NCBI GenBank assembly: GCA_963707835.1
Contig: CAVPRI010000001.1
Span: 558,001 to 622,000, forward strand
DNA length: 64,000 nt
From: Bog-473 sp963707835
GTDB lineage: Bacteria; Actinomycetota; Acidimicrobiia; Acidimicrobiales; RAAP-2
Direction of reading: 5' to 3'
Both the position numbers and the translations under genes were made by a program. The notes under the pieces are model-generated. The model saw only the letters and a list, made by a program, of their open reading frames with translations. It did not search any database and was not told the origin of the DNA. The stretch's first letter is position 1. Every line of letters begins with the position of its first letter. Below, one piece after another: positions 26,218 to 34,779 of the stretch.

Positions 26218-26316
26218 GCGCGCTCTCCCCTCGTTGGTGTGCTCCCGGCCGGGGCTGACCTCGGCGATCAGGTCGAGCCGAAGACGCTCCGGGAAGCCCG
26301 GAGGCGTGAATGTAAT

Positions 26317-26790
26317 TCACGAGGCGCTCGGGTGCACCAGCAGCACGTCGCAGGTGCAGTGCGTGACCACCGCGGAAGCGATGTTCCCGACGACGTGCCC
26401 GATGAGACCGCCGTGCCGGTGGGAGCCGACGACGATGAGGCTCGCCCCGCGCTCCTCGGCGGTACCGACGATGCCCTTCCAGGTCGGGGACCCTTCCACC
26501 GTGAGGCCCTGCGCTCGGAAGCCCGCAGCCTCCGCCAGTGCGGCGCCGTGCGCGGCGGTCCGTTCGGCGGCCGCTCGCACCTCGGCCGCGTTGCCGGCGT
26601 CGAACGAGGTTCCGTCGATCGGCGTGAAGCCGACGTCGGCCGGCTGCCAGACACAGACGACCAGGGCCTCGCGCCCCTTCTCGAGCTGCAGCCCGGCCCG
26701 TTCGATGGCGAGTGCCGAGAGCCCTCCGCCGTCGTAGGCGAGTAACACGGGTCCGGCGGCACCGACCCCCTCGGGCCGGGTCGAGGTCAT
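26317..26790 (-). CDS. Universal stress protein family
   Basis: A 157-residue UspA-fold protein with PVLLAYDGGGLSALAIERAG at the N-terminus and the ATP-binding motif VVGSHRHGGLIGHVVGNIASAVVTHCTCDVLLVHP (G-x2-G-x9-G-S type) at residues 120-154, so it should bind ATP. Its ATG at 26790 lies one base past the stop of the MFS gene (26792-26794), so the two are translated together. A transporter paired with a Usp suggests that Usp regulates the transporter or that both respond to the same stress (inference). Confidence 0.85.
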   Translation of the reverse strand: MTSTRPEGVGAAGPVLLAYDGGGLSALAIERAGLQLEKGREALVVCVWQPADVGFTPIDGTSFDAGNAAEVRAAAERTAAHGAALAEAAGFRAQGLTVEGSPTWKGIVGTAEERGASLIVVGSHRHGGLIGHVVGNIASAVVTHCTCDVLLVHPSAS

Positions 26791-26791
26791 C

Positions 26792-28288
26792 TCAGTCCGC
26801 TCCTTCGGTCACCGGGGCATCGGGCATGCCCATGGCCTTCCCGGTGAAGACTCGCGCCAGCAGCGGTGGCGAGTACCAGGCCGGCTTCGTTCCCTCGAGG
26901 AAAAGATCGAGGTCCGGTTTCTGGGGACGCGCTCCGCTGAGCAGGTAGATGCCCACGCTCACCACGATGCCACCGAGAGCGATGGCCAGTCCGATCCACA
27001 GGGCGATGCTGGTTCCGGCATCGAGGCCGCCCGAGACCGTCGAGGCGAAGTACACGAAGATGGGCGCCACCATGAACGCGGCGACCGCTCGGAGCAGCTC
27101 GACGATGGCGAACACCCGCTGCAGTGTCGCCGCGGTCAGCGAGAAGCCCGCCACGAACAGCGCCGGCGCCACCGTCGCACCGAGCCCGAGCCCGGTGAGC
27201 GTCGACCCGACCAGGGTGAGCGCCTGGCTCGGCGGCACCTCGATGCGGAAGACAGCGATCCCCGCGGCGAGGGCGACCAGACCGGCCCACGGCAGGTAGT
27301 GCAGGGACCGCCTGCTGATCACGCGGCCCAGGATCAGCGCCGTGATGACGGCACCCAGCAGCTCGGGCAGGTAGAGGAGGCCGATGCGGACCGGGCTGTA
27401 GTGGGGCGTCAGGACCTCCACGGTGAGCACCGTGGAGGACACCGATGCCGCTGCCGCGAACAGGGCCACGATGATGCCGGCGACGGGGATGGCGCTGGTG
27501 AGCATCGGTCGGATGGTGAGCAGCGGTCGGGGCGCCCGGAACTGGTACACGATCAGCGTCACGATGGCGGCCAGGCCCAAGACGAGGGGCACGAAGGTCA
27601 CCGGGTCCGAGAAGCTGTGGCTGGTGAGCTCCGAGACACCGAAGAAGGCGGCCACGCAACCGAAGGTGGCCAGCCCGATCGCCGGGAGATCGTGTGGAGA
27701 GTCGGGGTTGGCGGGTGGCGAGTCCTCGAACGTCAGCAGGGTGAGGATCAGCGCCGTGAAGGAGATGCCGGCGACGATCCAGAAGAGCGGACGCCAGGCG
27801 TGTGCCTCCGCCTGCAGGCCACCGATGAAGGGGCCGAGCGCCACGGCGCCGAAGATGCACATGTTCATGATGACCGCCGTGTCGCGGAGCCTGTCCTTGG
27901 GGAACCCGATGGTCAACGGGGGCACAGCGGCGATCAGCAGCAGGCTGGTGCACAGACCCTGGAGGATGTGGCCGGCGATGAACATGACGGCACCCAGCGC
28001 GGAAGCGGCGAGGACGGATCCGATGACCAGGAGCACGGCGTAGAGCAGGAGCATCCGGCGCTGTGGCAGGTGCTGGGCGAACTGGACGGCCAGGACGGTG
28101 CCCAGGGCATAGGCGGCGTTGCCCAGTCCCAGGCCGAGACTGAGCGTCTGCGCGCTCATGTGGAGGTCCCCGGCGATGATCGGCGAGAGCGGGGTCAGCG
28201 CGGCCGACAGGACCAGGTAGGGGATCAGGGCGAACATGACCATGGCCGCCACGGCCGGGTAACGGCCGGCGAGAGGACCCTGGCGCAT
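26792..28288 (-). CDS. MFS transporter, drug exporter type
   Basis: A 498-residue membrane protein if it starts at ATG 28288; the frame stays open to GTG 28438, but those residues are hydrophilic and low complexity. About 14 hydrophobic segments alternate with short loops: FALIPYLVLSAALTPLSPIIAGDL (helix 1 end), GLGNAAYALGTVLAVQFAQHLPQRRMLL (motif A region), GAVMFIAGHILQGLCTSLLLIAAVPPL and others. The pattern fits the DHA2-like exporter group. The C-terminal tail (about 45 residues) is cytosolic. It is divergent from a TetR gene at 28497 with a palindrome between them, so TetR repression is likely. Confidence 0.85.
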   Translation of the reverse strand: MRQGPLAGRYPAVAAMVMFALIPYLVLSAALTPLSPIIAGDLHMSAQTLSLGLGLGNAAYALGTVLAVQFAQHLPQRRMLLLYAVLLVIGSVLAASALGAVMFIAGHILQGLCTSLLLIAAVPPLTIGFPKDRLRDTAVIMNMCIFGAVALGPFIGGLQAEAHAWRPLFWIVAGISFTALILTLLTFEDSPPANPDSPHDLPAIGLATFGCVAAFFGVSELTSHSFSDPVTFVPLVLGLAAIVTLIVYQFRAPRPLLTIRPMLTSAIPVAGIIVALFAAAASVSSTVLTVEVLTPHYSPVRIGLLYLPELLGAVITALILGRVISRRSLHYLPWAGLVALAAGIAVFRIEVPPSQALTLVGSTLTGLGLGATVAPALFVAGFSLTAATLQRVFAIVELLRAVAAFMVAPIFVYFASTVSGGLDAGTSIALWIGLAIALGGIVVSVGIYLLSGARPQKPDLDLFLEGTKPAWYSPPLLARVFTGKAMGMPDAPVTEGAD

Positions 28289-28462
28289 CAGTCGCCGGGC
28301 CGGGGTCGGGGCCGTCGTGGGATGGTGAGGGGGAGTGCCATCACTCCCGGGCTGTTTACCATGAATCGGACTACCCTCTCCAGTTCCAGCGGCCGATACC
28401 TGTGGGAAGTGTCCCTTCCAGCGCCTCGAATCCCGCACCGCGCCGCCGCCGGGTACGCTGTG

Positions 28463-28478
28463 CGGACCGATCAGTCCG
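28463..28478. promoter_or_regulatory. Candidate TetR operator
   Basis: CGGACCGATCAGTCCG is a 16-base palindrome with one mismatched pair. It lies 18 bases before the GTG of the tetR gene and inside the 208-bp divergent region with the MFS gene, the usual place for a TetR operator that controls both. Confidence 0.45.
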
Positions 28479-28496
28479 GTTGGAGAGGGGAGGGGT

Positions 28497-29066
28497 GTGC
28501 CGGTCGTTCACCTGCGCAAGGACGCTGCCCGCAATCGCGAGGCCATCGTGATTGCCGCCCGCGAGCTGTTTGCCGACACGGCAGACGTCTCGATGTGCGA
28601 GGTGGCGCGCCGCGCCGGGGTCGGCCAGGCGACGCTGTACCGCAACTTCCCCGACCGCACCGCCCTGGCCGCCGAGGTCCTCAACGAGCACGTGGCGCGC
28701 ATCGAGCAGTTGGCGCTCGAGTGCGCGGGTGATCCCGACGCCTTCTTCGTGCTGCTCCGGCGGCTGGTCGACGGCGTGGTGGATCTCTACGCGCTGGGGG
28801 AGCTGGCCCGGGCCGATGCGTGCGTCGGGTCCGAGCTCGAGCGCGGCCGATTGCGGATCGCCGAGCTGATCAGAGAGCCTTTGGCTCGCGCCAAGGTTGC
28901 GGGCACCCTCCGGCGCGACGCGGCGGTCGAGGACGTGTTCCTGGTCCTGCTCATGGCCCGTGGCGCCATGGAGAGGGCGCAGGGCGCCGGCGCCCGCGCC
29001 GCGGCCGCGCACCGTGTCCTCACGCTGGCGCTCGACGGCCTGGTCCCGCCCGGCTCGCGGGCCTGA
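28497..29066 (+). CDS. TetR-family regulator
   Basis: A 189-residue protein starting at GTG 28497, after GAGGGGAGGGG. The N-terminal helix-turn-helix is RKDAARNREAIVIAARELFADTADVSMCEVARRAGVGQATLYRNFPDRTAL at residues 7-57; the rest is the helical ligand-binding domain. It most likely represses the divergent MFS-usp pair. The ligand is unknown. Confidence 0.9.
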   Translation: MPVVHLRKDAARNREAIVIAARELFADTADVSMCEVARRAGVGQATLYRNFPDRTALAAEVLNEHVARIEQLALECAGDPDAFFVLLRRLVDGVVDLYALGELARADACVGSELERGRLRIAELIREPLARAKVAGTLRRDAAVEDVFLVLLMARGAMERAQGAGARAAAAHRVLTLALDGLVPPGSRA

Positions 29067-29084
29067 CCCGTCGGTCAGCTCGTA

Positions 29085-29714
29085 TCAGCTGCCGGGAGTC
29101 TCGCTCGGTGGTGGTTCATCGGCGCGGACGGCCGCCTCGATGAGGCGGATGACCCAGGCCACGCCCCGCGCTACGTCCTCGGAGTCGAGCTCCCACTCCA
29201 CGGTCAGCTCCTGGAAGGCCAGGACGCTGCCCACGAGGTCGAGCATGGCGGCGGCGAGCTGCCGGTCGGTCGGGGACCATCGAGGGGCCGCGGCTTCGAC
29301 GGCGGCGACGAGCGCCTCCCGCTTCTGCTGATACGCCGCCGCCACGCCCGGGTCGGGGTCCTGCGGCGACGACGGCGCCGAGAACGTCAGCGCCATGTGC
29401 CGGATCATCCGGCTGATCTGGGCCGCGAAGTCCTCGAGACGGAGGTCGTCGAGCTCGACGCCGGCCTCCTCGTGGAGTTGCCTGAGCACGGTGGCGCGGA
29501 GCACCCGTTCGGTCGCGAAGTTCCGGTACACGGTGCGCTCGCTGACACCGGCCCGTGCGGCCACCGCCCTGATGCTGATGGCCCGCCAGTCGGAGCTGGG
29601 GAACATGTGCACCAGATCGGCACCGGCGTCAACGATGCGCTGCCTGGTCAGGGCAGCCTGCTCGCGCCGAACCGGGCTGTCGTAGTGGCGGGGCTGGCGT
29701 GCTGGCTCGTTCAG
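29085..29714 (-). CDS. TetR-family regulator, start codon unclear
   Basis: The annotated ATG at 29612 would cut the first DNA-binding helix. The same frame continues upstream as HYDSPVRREQAALTRQRIVDAGADLVHMFPSSDWRAISIRAVAARAGVSERTVYRNFATERVL, a complete TetR DNA-binding domain. It runs open to about 29750 but has no ATG, GTG or TTG in the right place; CTG 29714 is given as a provisional start (209 residues). A one-base indel near 29740, which would bring an ATG into frame, is the simplest explanation. It is divergent from the SDR gene at 29806 and probably controls the SDR-hyu operon. Confidence 0.75.
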   Translation of the reverse strand: MNEPARQPRHYDSPVRREQAALTRQRIVDAGADLVHMFPSSDWRAISIRAVAARAGVSERTVYRNFATERVLRATVLRQLHEEAGVELDDLRLEDFAAQISRMIRHMALTFSAPSSPQDPDPGVAAAYQQKREALVAAVEAAAPRWSPTDRQLAAAMLDLVGSVLAFQELTVEWELDSEDVARGVAWVIRLIEAAVRADEPPPSETPGS

Positions 29715-29730
29715 CTCGACTCCCGATGGG

Positions 29731-29759
29731 TTGACGGAAAATGGCGCATCAACTATGAC
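29731..29759 (+). promoter_or_regulatory. Promoter of the SDR-hyu operon
   Basis: TTGACG (29731-29736) and TATGAC (29754-29759) are spaced by 17 bases, close to the vegetative consensus. The next gene starts at 29806. An imperfect palindrome around GAATTC (29759-29770, CATGAATTCGTG) overlaps the start region and could be the operator of the divergent TetR. Confidence 0.55.
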
Positions 29760-29805
29760 ATGAATTCGTGATCCGCGAAATCGTCATGCGGGACGGCCGC
29801 GGCAG

Positions 29806-30576
29806 ATGAGCGAGCTCGAGGGCAAAGTGGCGTTGATCACCGGGGCCGGCTCGGGTATGGGGAAGGCGGCGACGGCGCGGTTCGTGGAGGCGGGAGCGCG
29901 GGTGGTGGCGACCGACATCAGCGGCGCCGAGATCGACACGGCGGCGCCCTTCGGTGACGCCGTGCTGCCGGTCCACTGCGACGTCTCGAGCGAGGAGGAG
30001 GTCGCGGCGTCCGTCGAGGCCGCGCTCGGCCGTTTCGGCCGTCTCGACGCCATGCTCAACGTGGCCGGCGTGTTCCCGTCCCTCGCCTCCGAACTGGCCG
30101 AGACCGACATGCACGATTACGAGCATCTCATGGGCGTCGATCTGCGCGGGGTGTTCCTGGGGACCAAGCATGCGGTGCAGGCCATGCGCGGCACGGGCGG
30201 AACCATCTTGAACTGGTCCTCGGTCGTCGGCGTACGCGCCACGGCGCAGAACACCAGCGTCTACGCCGCCGCCAAGGCCGCGGTGATCGCCGTGACCACG
30301 GCCACGGCCAGCGAGTACGGCCGCCTCGACATCCGCGCCAACGTGATCTGTCCGGGCATCATCCTCTCCGACGACATCGTCAACGCCCCTCCCGGGTCCC
30401 TGCCCCCCGAGATGGAGGAGGCGATCCGCACGCAGAGCGCCAAGCCGGCTCTGGGGCGGGCGGGGCACCCCGACGAGGTCGCCGACCTCGCCGTGTTCCT
30501 CGCCTCCGACCGGGCCGCCTACATCACCGGGTCCGTGATCACGATCGACGGCGGATGGTCGTGCCGGCTTCCCTAG
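29806..30576 (+). CDS. Short-chain dehydrogenase/reductase
   Basis: A 256-residue classical SDR: VALITGAGSGMGKAATARFVEAGARVVATDIS, HCDVSSEEEV, LNVAGVFPS in place of NNAG, Ser in NWSSVVG, Tyr-Lys in SVYAAAKAAVIAV and YITGSVITIDGGW. The D in ATDIS favours NAD(H). It is the first gene of a run SDR, zinc-ribbon, hyuA, hyuB; its 3' end overlaps the open frame of the zinc-ribbon gene by 22 bases. Confidence 0.9.
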   Translation: MSELEGKVALITGAGSGMGKAATARFVEAGARVVATDISGAEIDTAAPFGDAVLPVHCDVSSEEEVAASVEAALGRFGRLDAMLNVAGVFPSLASELAETDMHDYEHLMGVDLRGVFLGTKHAVQAMRGTGGTILNWSSVVGVRATAQNTSVYAAAKAAVIAVTTATASEYGRLDIRANVICPGIILSDDIVNAPPGSLPPEMEEAIRTQSAKPALGRAGHPDEVADLAVFLASDRAAYITGSVITIDGGWSCRLP

Positions 30577-30776
30577 GGGAAGAGGACCTGGTGCCGCAGC
30601 GGGTCCGGGTTCCCGGCACCTGTGACGAGTGCGGCGCGGCCGATCTGCACGAGTACCCGGTGCTCGGGGCCGAGGGCTGGTCGGAGGTGGTCAAGTGCCA
30701 GACCTGTCTGGCCTCGGCCTCCCGGAGGCCGTGGAACCGGCTGGGCTGGATCTCGTTGCCCGAGGACGTCCTGTGA
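30555..30776 (+). CDS. Small zinc-ribbon protein of the hyu operon
   Basis: A 73-residue frame starting at ATG 30555 (or GTG 30591, 61 residues). The core VPGTCDECGAADLHEYPVLGAEGWSEVVKCQTCLAS has two CxxC pairs 24 residues apart and should bind one zinc. Small zinc-ribbon subunits accompany hydantoinase/acetone-carboxylase-type enzymes in other actinomycetes, which suggests a structural subunit (inference). Its TGA (30774-30776) overlaps the GTG start of hyuA by two bases. Confidence 0.75.
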   Translation: MVVPASLGEEDLVPQRVRVPGTCDECGAADLHEYPVLGAEGWSEVVKCQTCLASASRRPWNRLGWISLPEDVL

Positions 30777-32804
30777 GCAGCATGCTCATCGGCGTCGACG
30801 TCGGGGGGACCTTCACCGACGTGACCGCGGTCGAGGGTGGGCGGGTGGTGGCCGTGAAGGTGCCGACCGATCCCCACCACAGCGAGACCTCGGTCCTCGA
30901 GGGGGCCGAAGCCGTCGGGGTCGGCGACGCCACCGTGTTCAACCTGGCCTCCACGGCCGGGCTGAATGCCGTGATCTCCCGCCAGCTCCCCAAGATCGCC
31001 TTCCTGGCCACCAAGGGCCACCGGGACATCCTCGACCGGGGCCGGCTCTGGCGCCCGTTCGAGGCGCTCAACGACGCCTCGTGGCGGCGCAGTGTCGGGG
31101 ACGCCGGCCGGCCGCTGGTTCCGCGGTACCTCCGCCGGGGAGTGCGCGAGCGGTTGGCCAGCGACGGCGAGGTGCTGGTGGCCCTCGACGAGCAGCAGGC
31201 CCGCCACGAGCTCGAGGTCCTGGGGAACTGCGGGATCGAGGGGGTGGCCATTTGCCTCCTGCACTCGTACCGGAACCCGGCTCACGAGATCCGACTGCGC
31301 CAGGTGGTGGCCGAGGTGCTCGGGGACGTGCCCTGCTCGATCTCGAGCGAGGTCTCACAACGCGCCGGGGAGTACCAGCGGGCCATGACCACCACCGTGG
31401 ACCTGCTCATGAAGCTCACCTACTCCGAGTACACCGATCGCCTCGAGCGGGGGCTGGCCGAGCTCGGATTCGAGGGGCAGTTCAACTACGCCGACTGCTC
31501 GGCCATGCTCCTGCCCTCCTCGTACGCGTTGCGAACGCCCTACCGGCTGGTGGTCGGCGGTCCTGCCGCGGGCACCGTGGCCAGCGCCCACTTCGGGACG
31601 TTCATGGAGCGGCCGGATCTCCTCTGCGCCGACGTGGGCGGCACCTCGTGCGACATCAGCGTCGTGCTGCGAGGGAAGCCCTGGGTCAACGACACCTTCG
31701 AGCTGGAGTGGGATCTCGTGGTCGAGCGCGCTGTCCACCGACATCGTCACCCTCGGTGCCGGCGGTGGGTCCATCGTCTCCATCGGCAACGCCGGCGAGC
31801 TGCGGGTCGGCCCGCAGAGCGCGGGTGCCCAGCCCGGTCCGGCCTGTTACGGGCAAGGGGGTCAGAGTCCCACGCTGACCGACGCCGCGCTGGCCATCGG
31901 CGTCCTGGCCCCGGACCGCTTCGTGGGCGGCCGCGTGCCCCTCCACCGGGCGCTGGCCCTGGAGGCGTTCGAGGGCCTCGACTGCACCCTGTCGACCTCG
32001 GAGCGGATCCGCCAGGCCTGGTTGATCGGTCTCCACAACGTGGCCGAGGGGATCCTCGACATCGCGGTGCGCCGGGGCATCGACGTGCGCGACTTCAGCC
32101 TCATGGCCTTCGGCGCCGCCGGGCCCATGCTGCTCCCGGGCCTCTTGGACCTCCTCCCGTTGCCGAGCGTCATCGTGCCGCCGAACCCGGGCGGGTTCAG
32201 CGCGCAGGGCCTGGTCAGCTCGGACCGGGTTTTCTCGAACAGCCGCACCCACTACGGCGTCCTCGACCCCGATCGGCCCGAAGCGATCGCCGAGGTCTTC
32301 GCCCAGCTCGAGTCGGACCTGCTCGAGCAGGCCGGATTCGGGGCCGACCAGGTCACCGTGATCCGCACCTTCGACGGCCGGCTGCTCGGGCAGGGATGGG
32401 AGACCCCCTTCGTCCCGGTGCCCCCCGGGCCCGTCACCGCCGGGTCCGTGGGGGAGATGATCGCCTCGTTCCACTCCGAGTACGAGCAGCGCAACGGCCA
32501 CCGCTTCGAGCGCTTCCCCGTCGAGGGTGTGACGTACCGGGTGCAGCTCGTGGCGCCGACGGACAAGCTCCGCTACGAGGCGCTCGAGCGCGGCGCAGGC
32601 GGTGTACCATCGAGTCAGGGTTCGGTGGTGCTCGAGCACCTCTACGAGGAACCGGTCACGGCAGCGTGCTTCGAGCGCGCCGGCCTGCGGGCCGGTGACC
32701 GCGTCGAGGGGCCGGCCATCGTGTGGGAGGAGAACTCGACCACGTTCGTCCCCCTGGGCCGGTCGGCGACGGTCGGGGCCTTCGGGCAGATCGAGGTGGC
32801 ATAG
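30773..32804 (+). CDS. Hydantoinase/oxoprolinase A-type subunit (frameshifted)
   Basis: The GTG at 30773 (or ATG 30782) opens SMLIGVDVGGTFTDVTAVEGG, the ATP-binding N-terminus of the HyuA/acetone carboxylase beta family, followed by FNLASTAGLNAVISRQLPKIAFLATKGHRDIL and the second phosphate-binding part DVGGTSCDISVV near 31640. A one-base shift near 31725 separates it from DIVTLGAGGGSIVSIGNAGELRVGPQSAGAQPGPACYGQGG; the rest, including FGAAGPMLLPGLLDLLPLPSVIVPPNPGGFSAQGL, ends at 32804. About 677 residues. The enzyme acts with the HyuB-like subunit in ATP-dependent hydrolysis or carboxylation of a cyclic amide or ketone; which one cannot be said. Confidence 0.9.
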
Positions 32805-32806
32805 CC

Positions 32807-34756
32807 GTGGCTCGCCTGCGGGACCTGACGGACCAGGAGTTCCTCGCCACCTACGGCTGTGACCGGTTCACGTCGACGGTGATGACGAACCGGTTCCGCT
32901 ACGTGGTGGCCCACATGGCCAACCAGGTGCGCACCCACGCGTTCTCGCCGGTCATCCGCGACGCCTCGGACATGTGCGCGCTCCTCAGCGGTCCGCCCGC
33001 CCTGGGGTTCCCCATGGCCGCGGTGTCCGAGACCATGCCGCTGTTCTACGGATCGATCCCCGACGCGGTGCGCATCACCATGGAGGAGTACGGGCTCGAC
33101 GAGCTCGAGCCGGGCGACGTGATCCTGGTCAACGACTACTACCGCGTCGGCACGCACCTCAACGACGCCTGCTGCATCCGCCCCGTCTTCCGTGACGGGG
33201 AGATCGTCGGGGCCGCCACCATCCGGGCCCACTTCGCCGACATGGGCGGCATCGTCATGGGTGGCTTCGAAGCGGCCAAGCGGACCTCCTGGGAGGACGG
33301 GCTGCGGATCCCGCCCACCCTCTTGTTCTCAGGGGGAAGCCGGTCAAGTCCACGCTCAAGCTCCTCTACGACAACACCCGGCTCGGCTATCTGTGCGTTC
33401 CCGACATCGTGACGCAGGTCCGGTCGCTCGAGTTCGGGGAGACCCTCCTGCAGGAGTCGATCGACAAGTACGGCCTCGAGGCCTACCTCGGCTCGATCCG
33501 TTACGGCTGCGACGCCTCGGCCGAGGCCATGGGCGATGCGCTCCGACGGATCCCCGACGGTGTGTACGAGGGCGAGGACTGGCTCGACGGTGACGGGATC
33601 GCGGACTCGCCCGAGTACCGGGTCCACGTCCGCATCACCAAGGTCGGAGGGCGGGCCGAGTTCGACTTCCGGCGTAGCTCGAGCGCGACCAGGTCGGCGG
33701 TGAACTCGGCATGGCCCGACGTCAAGAGCAGCCTGGCCATCGCCCTGAAGTTCCTCGTCGACCCGCACTCACCGGTCACGTCGGGCACCCTGCGGCACGT
33801 GGACGCGTCTGGTCTCTCCCGATGCGATCATGAACGCCGGGCCGCCTGCCCCGTGCATGATGTACTTCACCGTCGTCGTGACCGCCGTCTACGCCGTCTT
33901 CGACGCCTTGAACCCGGTGCTGGGTCAGGATGCGGTGGCCACGGGCTACGTCCCGTCCTCCGCGGTGGCCCTGGGCCGGCGTGACGACGGGTTGGAAGGG
34001 ACGCTCAGCGCAGGGGCGGGGCCCACGATCCTCGGCCCCTGGGGCGCGACCAAGCACGGCGACGCCGACTCGACCCAGCAGGGCATCCTCTCGAACCTCA
34101 TGAACGCCGGCGTGGAGATCTACGAGCTGACCGCGCCGGCACTGTGGCTCATGAGCGAGTACATGCCCGACACCGCCGGAGCGGGCACCCATCGCGGCGG
34201 AGCCTCCAACGTGCACGACGTGATGTGGCGGCGCACGGCCGATCACGCCATGCAGCTGCTCTTCCACTCCCGCCGGCCCTCGGCCAAGGGGGGAGTGTGG
34301 GGCGGACGGCCCGGTCCGACCACTGCCGCATGGCTGTTCGACGGCGAGATCTCCGACTTCGGACAGGTGGTTCCCGAGCTGCCGCTCAGCCTGCACGACC
34401 ACCTCTACCGGCGGGCCACGCCGCTGGGTGGGCTCGTGGACGGAGAGACCAACGAAGTGGTCACCGAGGGGCCCACCATCTATCACCCCGGAGGAGGCCA
34501 CGTGGCGGGCTCGGCCGGTGCGGTCACCCGTACCGTGACCACGGCCGGCGGCGGCTGGGGGGACCCGCTCGGGCGCGATCCGGAGCGGGTCAAGGTGGAC
34601 GTGCGCGACGGGTACGTGAGCTTCGAGGGCGCCGCCCGTGACTACGGCGTCGTCATCACCGGTGACCTGGACCACCCCGAGCAACTCGAGGTCGACCAGG
34701 CGGCGACGACCGAGCTGCGGAACCGGCGCCGGGCGTCAGCGTCGACCACGCCCTGA
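32807..34756 (+). CDS. Hydantoinase/oxoprolinase B-type subunit (frameshifted)
   Basis: GTG 32807 follows the hyuA stop by two bases. The N-terminal part has SDMCALLSGPPALGFPMAAVSETMPLFYG and LEPGDVILVNDYYRVGTHLNDACCIRPVF, the metal-binding region of HyuB (HLND). A shift near 33335 leads to VKSTLKLLYDNTRLGYLCVPDIVTQVRSLEFG, and a second near 33810 to PDAIMNAGPPAPCMMYFTVVVTAVYAVFDALNPV. The end has PGGGHVAGSAGAVTRTVTTAGGGWGDPLGRDPERVKVDVRDGYVS. About 650 residues, slightly longer than usual for HyuB. It forms a heteromer with the product of the gene before. Confidence 0.9.
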
Positions 34757-34779
34757 GTGCGTAGACCGGCGCGCTGTCG

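Noticed and set aside
27299..28732. Plus-strand frame of 477 residues
   Set aside because: It is the antisense shadow of the MFS transporter, rich in Gln, Gly, Asp and Arg, without domains.
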